Assembly: GCF_020667835.1 (NCBI RefSeq)
Contig: NZ_JAFMPR010000003.1
Span: 1-64,000, forward strand
Source of the DNA: Roseibaca sp. Y0-43
GTDB lineage: Bacteria > Pseudomonadota > Alphaproteobacteria > Rhodobacterales > Rhodobacteraceae
Length of the DNA: 64,000 nt
Direction of reading: 5' to 3'
The notes beneath the pieces are model-generated. The model was given only the letters and a program-made list of their open reading frames with translations, was not told where the DNA came from and did not search any database. Below, in pieces: positions 45,008 to 55,159 of the stretch (the first letter of the stretch is position 1; the number at the start of each line of letters is the position of its first letter). The position numbers and the translations under genes were made by a program.

Positions 45008-46089
45008 TCCGGCTGGAAAAACGCCTCGCACCGTCGAAACGCGCGCAATACCTGAACCCGTTTCTGGCGGTGCTGCTGACCATGATCGCGGGCGGGCTGA
45101 TGTTTGCCGCCCTTGGCAAAGACCCGATCGCGGCCATTCGGCTGATCTTCTTCGACCCGATCTTCTCGCAACAATTCGGCAGCTTCTCGCGCCCGCAACT
45201 GCTGATAAAATCCGCGCCGCTGATCCTGATCGCCGTGGGCCTTGCCATCGGGTTCCGCGCGGGCATCTGGAATATCGGGGCAGAGGGACAATATATTATC
45301 GGCGCCTTGTGCGGCGCGGGCGTGGCGCTGGCGTTCTATCCGGTCGAGGGGTGGTATATCTTCCCCCTGATGGTGATCGCGGGCGCTTTGGGCGGGTTCT
45401 TGTGGGCCATGATTCCGGCCATTCTGAAAACCCGGTTCAACACCAACGAAATCCTCGTCTCGCTTCTGTTGGTCTACGTGGCCGAGCGCTTGCTGGCCGC
45501 CATGGCGCTTGGGGCCATGCGCAACCCGGACATCGCGGGCTTTCCCGGCTCGCGCGATTTGCGCCGGTATGAAAGCGCGCATAACGCCGACCTGATCGCG
45601 GGCACGGGGATGCATTGGGGCGTGGTCGCGGCCATTATCGCGGTCATCTTCGCCTATGTCATGATGACCCGTCACAGCCTTGGCTATCAGGTGCAACTGG
45701 CCGGCCAAGCCCCGCGCGCGGCGCGGTTTGCCGGTGTCTCTCCTGCACGGCTGGTCGTGATCTGTCTGGGCATTTCCGGCGTGTTGGCGGGCCTTGCAGG
45801 CATGTTCGAGGTCAGCGGCCCATCGGGCCAAGTCCGCATCGACTTTGCCAGCGGTTACGGCTTTACCGCGATCATCGTGGCCTTCCTTGGCCGGTTGAAC
45901 CCCATCGGCATCGTTCTGGCGGGGCTTTTGCTGGGCCTGACCTATATCGGCGGCGAGTTGTCGCAGATGATGTTGCAACTGCCCGGTGCCGCCATTCAGG
46001 TGTTTCAAGGGATGCTGCTGTTCTTCCTTCTGGCACTGGATTTCCAGACGAATTACCGCCTACGCTTCACGAAAGGAGCGCGCGCATGA
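45004..46089 (+). CDS. nucleoside-type ABC transporter, permease 1
   Basis: The 361-residue membrane protein is a BPD_transp_2 permease of the YufP type: APLILIAVGLAIGFRAGIWNIGAEGQYIIG near residue 80, RFNTNEILVSLLLVYVAERL near 150, and AGVSPARLVVICLGISGVLAGLAGMFEVSG near 240. About nine hydrophobic helices. It forms the inner-membrane channel with the second permease. The ATG overlaps the ATPase stop (ATGA) and its own stop overlaps the next start. Confidence 0.93.
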   Translation: MIRLEKRLAPSKRAQYLNPFLAVLLTMIAGGLMFAALGKDPIAAIRLIFFDPIFSQQFGSFSRPQLLIKSAPLILIAVGLAIGFRAGIWNIGAEGQYIIGALCGAGVALAFYPVEGWYIFPLMVIAGALGGFLWAMIPAILKTRFNTNEILVSLLLVYVAERLLAAMALGAMRNPDIAGFPGSRDLRRYESAHNADLIAGTGMHWGVVAAIIAVIFAYVMMTRHSLGYQVQLAGQAPRAARFAGVSPARLVVICLGISGVLAGLAGMFEVSGPSGQVRIDFASGYGFTAIIVAFLGRLNPIGIVLAGLLLGLTYIGGELSQMMLQLPGAAIQVFQGMLLFFLLALDFQTNYRLRFTKGARA

Positions 46090-47018
46090 TCTTGGGCTCT
46101 ATCCAACCTGCCGTTCTGATCGCCGCCCTGATGGTCGCGGCCACGCCCATCCTGCTGGCCGCCATTGGCGAATTGGTCGTCGAAAAGGCGGGCGTGCTGA
46201 ACTTGGGCGTCGAGGGCATGATGATCCTCGGCGCGGTCGCGGGCTTCATCGTCGCGGTGCAGACCGGAAACCCCACCTTGGGATTCATAGGCGCGGCCGT
46301 CGCGGGCGGGCTGCTGGCGCTGCTATTCGCGCTGCTGACACAGGTGCTGATGGCCAATCAGGTCGCGTCGGGCTTGGCACTTACGCTGTTCGGTCTGGGC
46401 CTGTCGGCGCTGCTGGGGCAAGCCTATGTCGGCATCTCGCCCCCGCGCACGCCCAAGCTGGACCTTGGGCCATTGTCCGACATCCCCTTTCTGGGCCGTG
46501 CATTCTTCAGCCATGACGCGCTGGTCTATCTGGCCATCGCCATCGTTATCGGCGTGTGGTGGTTCCTGAAATACAGCCGCGCGGGGCTGATCCTGCGCGC
46601 GGTGGGCGAAAACCACGACGCGGCGCATGGGCTTGGCTACCATGTCAAACGCGTGCGCGCGCTGGCCATCGTGTTCGGCGGTGCCTGCGCCGGGCTTGGC
46701 GGCGCTTACCTGTCGCTTATTCGCGTGCCGCAATGGACCGAAGGCATGACCGCGGGCGCGGGCTGGATCGCGCTCGCGCTGGTTGTGTTCGCAAGCTGGC
46801 GGCCATTCCGGGCGCTGGCGGGTGCCTATCTGTTCGGCGGAATCGTCGTTTTGCAACTGAATCTGCAAGCGGCAGGCGTCAAGATACCCGTCGAATACTT
46901 GTCAATGTCGCCCTACCTGATAACGATCATCGTGCTTGTCTTCATTTCGTCGGGCAAGGCGCGCGGGTCGCTCAATGCGCCCGGCTCGCTGAACCGGCCC
47001 TTCCACGCCTCTGGCTGA
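46086..47018 (+). CDS. nucleoside-type ABC transporter, permease 2
   Basis: The 310-residue partner permease (YufQ type) has VAATPILLAAIGELVVEKAGVLNLGVEGMM, MANQVASGLALTLFGLGLSALLG and GYHVKRVRALAIVFGGACAGLGGAYLSL. About eight helices; the E-GxLNLGxEGxM motif is characteristic of this group. ATG 46086 overlaps the stop of permease 1. The BMP gene follows after 38 bases. The longer open frame to 45615 is out-of-frame permease 1 sequence. Confidence 0.93.
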   Translation: MILGSIQPAVLIAALMVAATPILLAAIGELVVEKAGVLNLGVEGMMILGAVAGFIVAVQTGNPTLGFIGAAVAGGLLALLFALLTQVLMANQVASGLALTLFGLGLSALLGQAYVGISPPRTPKLDLGPLSDIPFLGRAFFSHDALVYLAIAIVIGVWWFLKYSRAGLILRAVGENHDAAHGLGYHVKRVRALAIVFGGACAGLGGAYLSLIRVPQWTEGMTAGAGWIALALVVFASWRPFRALAGAYLFGGIVVLQLNLQAAGVKIPVEYLSMSPYLITIIVLVFISSGKARGSLNAPGSLNRPFHASG

Positions 47019-47056
47019 GGCAATTCGCTGCCATAACAACAGGGAGAACACCCAAC

Positions 47057-48136
47057 ATGATCTTCAAATCAATCCTTGGCGCCGCCACCGCGCTTGGGCT
47101 TGCGCTTGCCGCGCCCGCCTTCGCGCAGGACGACAAGACCACTGTCGGCTTCATCTATGTCGGCCCGGTGGGCGACCACGGCTGGAGCTACACGCATGAC
47201 CAAGGCCGCCTTGCGGTCGAGGCAGAGTTCGGCGATGCGGTGGAAACCACCTTTGTCGAAAGCGTGGCCGAAGGCCCGGATGCCGAGCGCGTCATGACCC
47301 AGATGGCGCTGAGCGGCGCGGACATCATTTTCGCCACGTCCTTTGGCTATGGCCCGGAAATGAACAATGTCGCGGCCAACTTCCCGGACATCAAGTTCGA
47401 GCACGCGACCGGCTACATCCAGGAACAGCCCAATGTCAGCCTGTATAACGCGCGCTTCTACGAAGGCCGCGCCGTGATCGGCCATATCGCGGGCAAGATG
47501 ACCGAAACCAACAAGGTCGGCTACATCGCGTCCTTCCCGATTCCCGAAGTTATCATGGGCATCAACTCTGCCTATCTGGCAGCAAAGGCCGTGAACCCCG
47601 ATGTCGAATTCTCGATCATCTGGGTCTATTCCTGGTATGATCCGGCACAAGAAGCCGCCGCCGCCGAAGCCCTGATCGAGCAGGGTGCCGACATCATCAT
47701 GCAGCATACCGATTCGACCGCGCCGCTGACGGTCGCGCAGGATGCGGGCGTCATGGGCTTTGGCCAGGCTTCCGACATGTCGTCCTTCGCACCCGAAGCG
47801 CATCTGACCGGCATCATGGATGTCTGGGCGCCCTACTACATTGAACGCGTCCGCGCCGTGATCGACGGCACCTGGGAGCAGGGCAATGTCTGGCACGGCA
47901 TCGCCGATGGCATGGTGGGTTTTGCGCCCTTCAGCGACAAGATCCCGGCAGATGTCCGCGCCGAGGCAGAGGGCATGATCGCCGCCATCGCAGATGGCAG
48001 CTTCCACCCGTTCACCGGCCCGATCAACCGTCAGGACGGCACCCCGTGGCTGGCCGAGGGCGAAGTTGCCGATGACGGCACGCTTCTGGGCATGGATTTC
48101 TATGTCGAGGGCATCACCTCGGAAATCCCGAACTGA
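47057..48136 (+). CDS. BMP-family substrate-binding protein (nucleoside/purine type)
   Basis: The 359-residue periplasmic protein has a Sec signal peptide (MIFKSILGAATALGLALAAP, then AFAQ), not a lipobox. The BMP (PnrA-like) domain is clear: VGFIYVGPVGDHGWSYTHDQ, MALSGADIIFATSFGYGPEMN, KVGYIASFPIPEVIMGINSA, GADIIMQHTDSTAPL. BMP proteins bind purine nucleosides or related compounds; the neighbouring permeases fit. AGGGAG lies upstream of ATG 47057. Since the same window carries xdhABC-guaD, a purine or nucleoside ligand is reasonable but inferred. Confidence 0.93.
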   Translation: MIFKSILGAATALGLALAAPAFAQDDKTTVGFIYVGPVGDHGWSYTHDQGRLAVEAEFGDAVETTFVESVAEGPDAERVMTQMALSGADIIFATSFGYGPEMNNVAANFPDIKFEHATGYIQEQPNVSLYNARFYEGRAVIGHIAGKMTETNKVGYIASFPIPEVIMGINSAYLAAKAVNPDVEFSIIWVYSWYDPAQEAAAAEALIEQGADIIMQHTDSTAPLTVAQDAGVMGFGQASDMSSFAPEAHLTGIMDVWAPYYIERVRAVIDGTWEQGNVWHGIADGMVGFAPFSDKIPADVRAEAEGMIAAIADGSFHPFTGPINRQDGTPWLAEGEVADDGTLLGMDFYVEGITSEIPN

Positions 48137-48157
48137 TCTGGTGCTGATCTGACCTTC

Positions 48158-48186
48158 AAACCCCCGGCCCCGCGCCGGGGGTTTTT
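48158..48186. terminator. intrinsic terminator of the BMP transporter operon
   Basis: A perfect stem AAACCCCCGGC/GCCGGGGGTTT (48158-48168, 48174-48184) with a 5-base loop and a T tract follows 22 bases after the BMP stop. It also lies against the stop codon of the convergent patatin gene, whose T tract is on the other strand, so it may act both ways. Confidence 0.9.
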
Positions 48187-49103
48187 CATTGCCCGGACAA
48201 AAGCGTTTCGATCCAGTCGGCCTGTGCCATGGTCACGCGGTAGCCTTCGGCTATGGCCTCTGACGCGCGGTGGAACTGCATGATGTTCATGTCGCCCAAG
48301 CGCGCCGAAATCAGCACATGCGGCGCATCCGCCGCCAGCCGCGCGCGGCGGATCTGGTCGCTCATCATGTCGATCGTGGCGTTTATCAGGGCGGTGTAGC
48401 TGGGCGGGCTGGGGGATTTGGCCGCATCGTCGCCCGGCCCCGCCTGCCAGATACGCGACAGCGGGTCGGGCAGTTTATCCGCCACCTGCCCGAAAATATC
48501 CGACATGTCGGGCAGGCCGGGCCAATCCTCTCCCGGTCGCCAGAACTGCCCTGCGGTGGCGGCGTTGGGGTTCACGGCGATCACTACCCGCGCGCGCGCC
48601 GCCAGAAGCGGCGATACCGGCACCGGGTTGACCACGCCGCCATCAATCAGCCAATGCCCGTCAATACAGACCGGGCTAAGCACCCCCGGAATGGCGACAG
48701 AGGCGCGGGTCGCGGCCACCAATGGCCCCTTTTGCAGCCAGATCTCGCGGCCCGTGGCCAGATCGGCGGCCACGGCGGTAAATGGCAGGCCCAGATCCTC
48801 TATCTGTTTGTCCAACCCGATCTCTGTCAGCATGTGCCGAATGCTGGTGCCACCCACCAAACCGCCGCCGGTCAGACGCATGTCTATCAACTGCCACACG
48901 CGGCGCGGGGTCAGGGCGCGGGCCCAGTCCTCCAGCGCGTCCAGCGCGCCGCCGGCATAGGCCGCACCGACCACTGCCCCCATCGAACTGCCCGCGATGA
49001 TGTCGGGCGTGACCCCCATCTCGTCCAACGCGCGCAAAACGCCGATATGGCACCACCCGCGCGCCCCACCCGTGCCCAACGCCAAGCCCAGCTTCGGTGC
49101 CAT
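48186..49103 (-). CDS. patatin-like phospholipase (RssA-type)
   Basis: The protein of about 305 residues has the patatin fold: an oxyanion loop LGTGGARGWCHIGVLRAL, nucleophile motif GSSMG near residue 40 (IIAGSSMGAVVGAAYAGG), and the Asp of the dyad in LIDGGVVNPVPVS near 157. It is soluble with no signal peptide. Such proteins are esterases or phospholipases acting on membrane or acyl lipids; the substrate is unknown. GTG 49109 is open, but ATG 49103 has AAGGA at better spacing. Convergent with the BMP gene. Confidence 0.88.
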   Translation of the reverse strand: MAPKLGLALGTGGARGWCHIGVLRALDEMGVTPDIIAGSSMGAVVGAAYAGGALDALEDWARALTPRRVWQLIDMRLTGGGLVGGTSIRHMLTEIGLDKQIEDLGLPFTAVAADLATGREIWLQKGPLVAATRASVAIPGVLSPVCIDGHWLIDGGVVNPVPVSPLLAARARVVIAVNPNAATAGQFWRPGEDWPGLPDMSDIFGQVADKLPDPLSRIWQAGPGDDAAKSPSPPSYTALINATIDMMSDQIRRARLAADAPHVLISARLGDMNIMQFHRASEAIAEGYRVTMAQADWIETLLSGQ

Positions 49104-49207
49104 CGTCACAGTCCTTGAAACCCCGTTTCAAACCATCATGCCCCCGCGCGCCACGGCTTGCCAGCGCCGAATGGCCTGCGCTATCCAAGCGGGCGAAAGG
49201 ATGACCT

Positions 49208-49801
49208 ATGCCCCCTCCTCCCCGTGCATGGCAGCGGATGCTGTCGGGCCGCAGGCTGGACCTGCTGGACCCAACCCCGGTCGACATAGAGATTGAGGAC
49301 ATCGCCCACGGCCTGGCCTTCGTCGCGCGCTGGAACGGGCAGACGCGGGGCGACTGGCCCTATTCCGTGGCTGAACATTCCCTGCTGGTAGAGGCGATTT
49401 TCACCCGCAGCCTGAAAGCGCCGGACCCGAAATGGCAATTGGCGGCACTGCTGCATGATGCGCCGGAATACGTGATCGGGGACATGATTTCGCCGGTGAA
49501 AGCGGCGGTGGGGCCGGATTACGGCGCGCTGGATGCGCGGCTGACCGCTGCCATCCACATTCGTTTCGGGCTGCCTGCCGCCTTGCCCGTCGCCGTCAAG
49601 CGCCGGATCAAGGCCGCCGACAAGGTATCGGCTTGGCTGGAGGCGACACAGATTGCCGGGTTTTCCGAAACCGAGGCCGACCGCTTTTTCGGCCGCCCCG
49701 ATGCAAGCCTGCTGGACGGGCTATCGCTGATCCTAACCCCACCGGCAAATGCGCGGGCGCGCTTTCTGGCGCGCCACGCGGAATTGTTGGCGCAGCTTTA
49801 A
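49208..49801 (+). CDS. HD-domain phosphohydrolase (YfbR-like)
   Basis: The 197-residue protein has an HD metal-dependent domain: [13 protein letters not shown] (first His) and [17 protein letters not shown] (HD pair), with a distal Asp in the [12 protein letters not shown] region. It resembles YfbR/5'-deoxynucleotidase-type HD proteins; the substrate is not assigned. Its stop overlaps the dnaJ stop by four bases (convergent). Confidence 0.82.
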   Translation: MPPPPRAWQRMLSGRRLDLLDPTPVDIEIEDIAHGLAFVARWNGQTRGDWPYSVAEHSLLVEAIFTRSLKAPDPKWQLAALLHDAPEYVIGDMISPVKAAVGPDYGALDARLTAAIHIRFGLPAALPVAVKRRIKAADKVSAWLEATQIAGFSETEADRFFGRPDASLLDGLSLILTPPANARARFLARHAELLAQL

Positions 49802-50949
49802 CCCTTCATCCCGTCCCAGAACCCTTTGACCTTGTCAAAGAAACTGTTGGTTTCGGGATTGTTCTCGGCGCTTAGCTTCTCGAACTCTTCCAGAAGCTCT
49901 TTCTGGCGTGCGGTCAGGTTGACCGGGGTTTCCACCGCCAGCTCTATCAGCATGTCGCCATGGCCCGCGCCGCGCAGCGCGGGCATCCCCTTGCCACGCA
50001 AGCGCATTTGCTTGCCCGACTGGCTACCCGCCGGCACTTTCACGCGCGAGCGCCCGCCGTCTATGGTGGGCACCTCGACCTCTCCGCCCAAAGCGGCGCG
50101 GGTCACGCTGACGGGCACCCGGCAATAGAGGTTCATGCCATCACGCTTGAACAGCGTGTGCTCGGCCACGTTCACGAAGATATACAGATCGCCCGCCGGA
50201 CCGCCGCGCAGACCTGCTTCCCCCTCGCCCGACAGGCGAATGCGGGTGCCGGTTTCCACGCCCGCCGGAATGTTGACCGACAGGTTCGCTTCCTTTTCCT
50301 TACGCCCAGCGCCACCGCAGGATTTGCACGGGTTCTTCACGATCTGACCCGCGCCGCCACAGGTGGGGCAGGTGCGTTCCACGGTGAAGAAACCCTGCTG
50401 CGCGCGCACCTTGCCCATGCCCGAACAGGTGGGGCAGGTCACGGGTTCCGCGCCGCCCTCTGCGCCGCTGCCATTACAGGCGTCGCATTCCGACAGGCGC
50501 GGCACGCGGATGGTCTTGCGGGTGCCGGAATACGCCTCTTCCAGCGTGACGCGCAGGTTGTAACGCAGGTCCGACCCACGGCTGGCGCGCGAGCGGCCAC
50601 CGCCACCGCGCCCACCGACGAAATCGCCGAACAGGTCTTCGAACACGTCCGAGAAGGCGCTGGCGAAATCGCCGCCGCCGCCGAAGCCTTGCGGCCCCCC
50701 GCGCGGCCCGCCCCCCATGCCACCATCGAATGCGGCATGACCGAAGCGGTCATAGGCGGCCTTGCGCTCGGGGTCTTTCAGAACGTCATAGGCTTCGTTT
50801 ACTTCCTTGAACTGCGCCTCTGCATCGGGGTTGTCCGAATTGCGGTCGGGGTGCAGTTCCTTGGCCTTCTTGCGATAGGCCTTCTTGATCTCGTCGGCCG
50901 ATGCGGACCGGCTGACGCCCAGCAGATCGTAGAAATCGGGTTTGGCCAT
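49798..50949 (-). CDS. dnaJ: chaperone protein DnaJ
   Basis: The 383-residue protein is a type I DnaJ. The J domain has [20 protein letters not shown] and [19 protein letters not shown] with HPD. Next is a Gly/Phe-rich region, then four CxxCxGxG zinc-finger repeats ([41 protein letters not shown]), and a C-terminal substrate-binding part. It is the co-chaperone that loads clients on DnaK. It follows dnaK on the minus strand after 72 bases that contain a strong hairpin, with the start ATG 50949. Confidence 0.97.
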   Translation of the reverse strand: MAKPDFYDLLGVSRSASADEIKKAYRKKAKELHPDRNSDNPDAEAQFKEVNEAYDVLKDPERKAAYDRFGHAAFDGGMGGGPRGGPQGFGGGGDFASAFSDVFEDLFGDFVGGRGGGGRSRASRGSDLRYNLRVTLEEAYSGTRKTIRVPRLSECDACNGSGAEGGAEPVTCPTCSGMGKVRAQQGFFTVERTCPTCGGAGQIVKNPCKSCGGAGRKEKEANLSVNIPAGVETGTRIRLSGEGEAGLRGGPAGDLYIFVNVAEHTLFKRDGMNLYCRVPVSVTRAALGGEVEVPTIDGGRSRVKVPAGSQSGKQMRLRGKGMPALRGAGHGDMLIELAVETPVNLTARQKELLEEFEKLSAENNPETNSFFDKVKGFWDGMKG

Positions 50950-50969
50950 GGCAACAGGCTCCGAACAAG

Positions 50970-51001
50970 GGAACCGGCCTGAGCCTTGTCAGGCCGGTTC
51001 C
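50970..51001 (-). terminator. hairpin between dnaK and dnaJ (attenuator or RNA-processing site)
   Basis: Perfect 13-bp arms GGAACCGGCCTGA and TCAGGCCGGTTCC (50970-50982, 50989-51001) enclose a 6-base loop, placed 20 bases after the dnaK stop. The tail has only CTTGTT, so full termination is unlikely. Partial termination or transcript processing would lower dnaJ relative to dnaK. Confidence 0.7.
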
Positions 51002-51021
51002 AGGTGACGTGGCGGCGCGGC

Positions 51022-52938
51022 TTACTTGCGCTTGCCGTCTTCGAGGTCTTCGAAATCGGCGTCGACGATGTCTTGGTCCACATCCCGCGGGCCGTCATCA
51101 TCGGACGCATCCGCGCCCTCGGCTTGCTCGGCCTGTGCCTTGTAGATCGCCTCGCCCAGTTTCATCGACGCTTCGGTCACGTTCTGGATGCCGGACTTGA
51201 TCTTGCCCGCATCCTCGCCTTCCAGCGTGTCTTTCAGCGCGACGATGGCCAGTTCGATCGCCTCGACCGTGGTCGGGTCGACCTTGTCCTTGTATTCCTC
51301 GAGCGATTTCTCGGTCGAGTGGATCAGGCTTTCCGCTTGGTTCTTGGCTTCGACCAGCTCGCGCCGCTTCTTGTCGGCTTCGGCATTCGCCTCTGCGTCC
51401 TTCACCATCTGCTCGATGTCGGCATCCGACAGACCGCCAGAGGCCTGGATCGTGATCTTCTGCTCGCGGCCCGTGCCCTTGTCCTTGGCGGACACGTTCA
51501 CGATACCGTTCGCGTCAATATCAAACGTCACTTCGATCTGCGGCATCCCGCGTGGCGCAGGCGGAATGTCTTCCAAGTTGAACTGGCCCAACATCTTGTT
51601 GTCGGCGGCCATTTCACGCTCGCCCTGGAACACCCGGATCGTCACCGCGTTCTGGTTGTCTTCGGCGGTGCTGAACACCTGCGACTTCTTCGTCGGGATC
51701 GTCGTGTTACGGTCGATCAGGCGGGTGAACACGCCACCCAGCGTTTCAATCCCCAAGGAAAGCGGCGTCACATCCAGCAGGACCACGTCTTTCACGTCGC
51801 CTTGCAGCACGCCGGCCTGAATGGCCGCACCCATGGCCACCACTTCATCCGGGTTCACGCCCTTATGCGGTTCCTTGCCGAAGAAGTTGGTCACTTCCTC
51901 GATCACCTTGGGCATACGGGTCATACCGCCGACCAAGATCACCTCGTCAATGTCGCCCTTGGACAGGCCCGCATCCTTCAACGCGGCGGCGCAAGGCTTG
52001 AGCGAGTTCTTGATAAGGTCGCCCACCAGCGATTCCAGCTTGGCGCGGGTCAGCTTCATGACCAGGTGCAGCGGCTGGCCCGTGTTCTTGTCCATGCTGA
52101 TGAAGGGCTGATTGATCTCGGTCTGCTGCGACGAGGACAGCTCGATCTTCGCTTTTTCCGCAGCTTCCTTCAGACGCTGAAGCGCCATCTTGTCAGCGGT
52201 CAGGTCGACGCCATTCTCTTTCTTGAACTCGGTCGCAAGGTAGTTGACGATCCGCATGTCGAAATCTTCCCCGCCAAGGAACGTGTCCCCGTTGGTGGAT
52301 TTCACTTCGAACAGGCCGTCGTCGATTTCCAGAATGGTAATGTCGAACGTGCCGCCACCCAAGTCATAGACGGCAATGGTCTTGCTGTCTTTCTTGTCCA
52401 GACCATAGGCCAGCGCGGCCGCCGTCGGCTCGTTGATGATGCGCAGCACTTCCAGACCGGCGATCTTGCCGGCATCCTTGGTGGCTTGGCGCTGGGCGTC
52501 GTTGAAATAGGCGGGCACGGTGATGACGGCTTGCGTCACCTTCTCGCCCAGATAGCTTTCGGCGGTTTCCTTCATCTTTTGCAGGATGAAAGCCGACACT
52601 TGGCTGGGGCTGTATTTCTCGCCACGGGCTTCGACCCACGCGTCGCCATTGCCGCCATTGACGATGGCATAGGGCACAAGGTTCTTGTCCTTCTCAACCT
52701 CTGCATCGGTCAGGCGGCGCCCGATCAGGCGCTTGACGGCGAAAATGGTGTTGGTGGGGTTGGTCACGGCCTGCCGCTTTGCGGGCTGGCCGACAAGGCG
52801 CTCATCTTCCGTGAACGCAACGATGGACGGCGTGGTGCGCGCCCCTTCTGCGTTTTCGATAACGCGGGCCTGGCTGCCATCCATGATGGCAACGCAGCTA
52901 TTGGTGGTCCCAAGGTCGATCCCGATCACTTTGGCCAT
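51022..52938 (-). CDS. dnaK: chaperone protein DnaK (Hsp70)
   Basis: The 638-residue Hsp70 starts with [20 protein letters not shown]. It shows the ATPase signatures [20 protein letters not shown] and [17 protein letters not shown], and the substrate-binding domain with the linker [14 protein letters not shown]. The C-terminus ends EDGKRK after acidic [17 protein letters not shown]. It folds and protects proteins in the cytoplasm with DnaJ and GrpE. GAGGATG lies ahead of ATG 52938; the open frame extends upstream but the family start is unambiguous. Confidence 0.98.
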   Translation of the reverse strand: MAKVIGIDLGTTNSCVAIMDGSQARVIENAEGARTTPSIVAFTEDERLVGQPAKRQAVTNPTNTIFAVKRLIGRRLTDAEVEKDKNLVPYAIVNGGNGDAWVEARGEKYSPSQVSAFILQKMKETAESYLGEKVTQAVITVPAYFNDAQRQATKDAGKIAGLEVLRIINEPTAAALAYGLDKKDSKTIAVYDLGGGTFDITILEIDDGLFEVKSTNGDTFLGGEDFDMRIVNYLATEFKKENGVDLTADKMALQRLKEAAEKAKIELSSSQQTEINQPFISMDKNTGQPLHLVMKLTRAKLESLVGDLIKNSLKPCAAALKDAGLSKGDIDEVILVGGMTRMPKVIEEVTNFFGKEPHKGVNPDEVVAMGAAIQAGVLQGDVKDVVLLDVTPLSLGIETLGGVFTRLIDRNTTIPTKKSQVFSTAEDNQNAVTIRVFQGEREMAADNKMLGQFNLEDIPPAPRGMPQIEVTFDIDANGIVNVSAKDKGTGREQKITIQASGGLSDADIEQMVKDAEANAEADKKRRELVEAKNQAESLIHSTEKSLEEYKDKVDPTTVEAIELAIVALKDTLEGEDAGKIKSGIQNVTEASMKLGEAIYKAQAEQAEGADASDDDGPRDVDQDIVDADFEDLEDGKRK

Positions 52939-53029
52939 GTGCTTCATCCTCTTCTTCAAGCGATGGGGCAGAGAGGTCCGTTGCGGCCCCTGCCTGCCCG
53001 TATGTCTGCCCTCACGGGCGGTTGAGCCG

Positions 53030-53058
53030 TATATAGGAAGCGCCTGTGAGGCCTGCAA
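53030..53058 (-). promoter_or_regulatory. sigma32 (RpoH)-like promoter of dnaK
   Basis: On the minus strand TTGCAG (53053-53058), a 15-base spacer and CCTATATA (53030-53037) fit the alphaproteobacterial heat-shock pattern CTTG.../C(C)TATnT. It lies 92 bases upstream of the dnaK ATG and 39 bases past the stop of the upstream M3 peptidase gene, so dnaKJ can be transcribed independently of it. Confidence 0.6.
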
Positions 53059-53096
53059 CCGTCACAGCTTCGTGAAATTTGCCCAATTCCGTAAAA

Positions 53097-55103
53097 TTAC
53101 GCCGCTAGCCCACGCCCCCGCAGCAGCGCATCCACCCCCGGCATCCGGCCCCGAAAGGCGGTGTAAAGCGCCTCTGCCTCGTCGCTGCCACCGGCCGACA
53201 GGATGAAGCGTTCCAGTTTGGCCGCCGTGCCGGGGTCGAACGCATCGCCCGCCTCGCGGAAGGCGTCGAAAGCATCGGCATCCATCACCTCGGACCACAT
53301 GTAGCTGTAATAGCCGCTGGAATAGCCGTCACCCGAGAAGACATGCGCGAAATGCGGGGTCGCGTGGCGCATCCGAATGGCTTGGGGCATTCCGAGCGCA
53401 TCCAGCACCTCGGCCTGTTTCTGCATCGGGTCAGAGGGTGGCGGCCCTGCGTGGAATTCCAGATCCACAAGCGCAGAGGCCACATATTCGACCGTCGCAA
53501 ACCCTTGGTCGAAATTCTGCGCGCCCAGCAGGCGGTCCAGCAACTCTTGCGGCATCGGCTCACCCGTCTGCACATGGCGCGCATGGTCGGCCAGCACCTC
53601 GGGCACTTCCAGCCAGTGTTCGTAAAGCTGGCTGGGCAATTCGACGAAATCGCGCGCGACAGAGGTGCCAGAGATGAACCCATGCGTCACGTCCGACAAC
53701 ATCTGGTGCAGCGCATGGCCGAATTCGTGGAAGAGCGTGCGCGCATCGTCATAGGACAGAAGCGCCGGATCGCCTTTGGCGAAATTGCAGATATTGACCA
53801 CGATGGGCCGCACATCGCCGCCCAGCTTGCGCTGGCTGCGCATGGTGGAACACCACGCCCCCGACCGCTTGGACCCGCGCGCGAAGTAATCACCGATGAA
53901 CACGGCCATATGGCGGCCGTCGCGCGTGACCTCCCACGCGCGGGCGTCGGGGTGATAGAGCGGCACATCGAGCGCGCGAAATTCCAGCCCGAACAGCTTG
54001 TTTGCACAGTCAAACGCCGCCGCGATCATGTTCTCAAGGCTCAGGTATGGCTTCAGCGCGGCCTCGTCCAAATCATGCTCGGCGCGGCGCAGTTTTTCGG
54101 CGTAATAGCGCCAGTCCCACGGCTGCAAGGGGCCGGTCTGGCCATCGGCGCGCAGCATCGCTTCCAGCTTTTCGGCATCCGCCATTGCTTTCGCGCGCGC
54201 CGGTTCCCAGACCTGCATCAACAAATCGCGCACGGCCTGCGGCGTGCCTGCCATTTCGGTTTCCAGCTTGTAATCGGCAAACGTGTCATAGCCCAACAGC
54301 GTCGCGCGCTCGGCACGCAGCGCCAAAATTTCAGCGGCAATCGCGCGGTTATCGGTGGCGCCGCCATTAGCCCCGCGCGCGGTCCACGCGGTATAGGCCC
54401 GCTCGCGCAGGTCGCGCCGGTCCGAGAACTGCAAAAACGGCACGATCAGCGACCGCGACAGCGTGACGACATGGCCGTCCAGCCCGCGTTCTTCCGCCGC
54501 TGCGCGGGCGCTGGCGACCACGAAATCCGGCAAGCCCGCTAGATCGTCCAGCGGCATGACCCAGTCGCGCTCATCCGCCAGCAGGTTCTGGGTGAATTGC
54601 GTGCCCAAACTGGCCAGACGCGATTTGACCTCTGTCAGGCGGGTCGCCGCGTCCCCTTCCAGCGCCGCACCCGCCCGCACGAACATGCGCCGATAGAGCA
54701 TCAGCACCCGCGCCTGTTCCGCGTCCAGCCCCAGCGTGTCGCGCGCGGCCCAGAGCATTTCGATCCGGTCAAACAGCGCGCGGTTATTGACGATCTCGGA
54801 CGAATAGGCCGACAGCTTGGGTGACAGGTCGCGCTGCAATTCCTCGCGCGCGGGCGTGCTGTCGGCGCTGCACAGGTTGAAGAACACACCCGCCACGCGG
54901 TCCAGCGCGGCATCGGCCTGCTCCATCGCCACTATGGTGTTGGCATAGGTGGGTGCGTCGGGGTTATCGGCAATCGCGGCATAGGCCGCGCGCCCCTGTG
55001 CCATCGCGGCGTCAAACGCGGGTGCGAAGTCTGCGTCTGCGATCTGCGCGAAGGGGGGCAGTTCGAACTCTGTGGTCCAGTCGGCCAAAAGCGGGTTGGT
55101 CAT
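53097..55103 (-). CDS. M3 family metallopeptidase (oligopeptidase A/Dcp type)
   Basis: The 668-residue protein is a thimet-type oligopeptidase with the zinc motif HEFGHALHQMLSD (HExxH type, HEFGH) near residue 460 and the downstream Glu in DFVELPSQLYEHW. The long N-terminal helical half (NPLLADWTTEFELPPFAQI) is typical of PrlC/Dcp. It cleaves short peptides in the cytoplasm, no signal peptide. The stop lies 158 bases upstream of the dnaK start, same strand. Confidence 0.93.
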   Translation of the reverse strand: MTNPLLADWTTEFELPPFAQIADADFAPAFDAAMAQGRAAYAAIADNPDAPTYANTIVAMEQADAALDRVAGVFFNLCSADSTPAREELQRDLSPKLSAYSSEIVNNRALFDRIEMLWAARDTLGLDAEQARVLMLYRRMFVRAGAALEGDAATRLTEVKSRLASLGTQFTQNLLADERDWVMPLDDLAGLPDFVVASARAAAEERGLDGHVVTLSRSLIVPFLQFSDRRDLRERAYTAWTARGANGGATDNRAIAAEILALRAERATLLGYDTFADYKLETEMAGTPQAVRDLLMQVWEPARAKAMADAEKLEAMLRADGQTGPLQPWDWRYYAEKLRRAEHDLDEAALKPYLSLENMIAAAFDCANKLFGLEFRALDVPLYHPDARAWEVTRDGRHMAVFIGDYFARGSKRSGAWCSTMRSQRKLGGDVRPIVVNICNFAKGDPALLSYDDARTLFHEFGHALHQMLSDVTHGFISGTSVARDFVELPSQLYEHWLEVPEVLADHARHVQTGEPMPQELLDRLLGAQNFDQGFATVEYVASALVDLEFHAGPPPSDPMQKQAEVLDALGMPQAIRMRHATPHFAHVFSGDGYSSGYYSYMWSEVMDADAFDAFREAGDAFDPGTAAKLERFILSAGGSDEAEALYTAFRGRMPGVDALLRGRGLAA

Positions 55104-55159
55104 GGTCGGCCCTTTTCATGCTGTGTTGCGCAGCAAGCTAGGGCCGATGCGGGCAGGGT

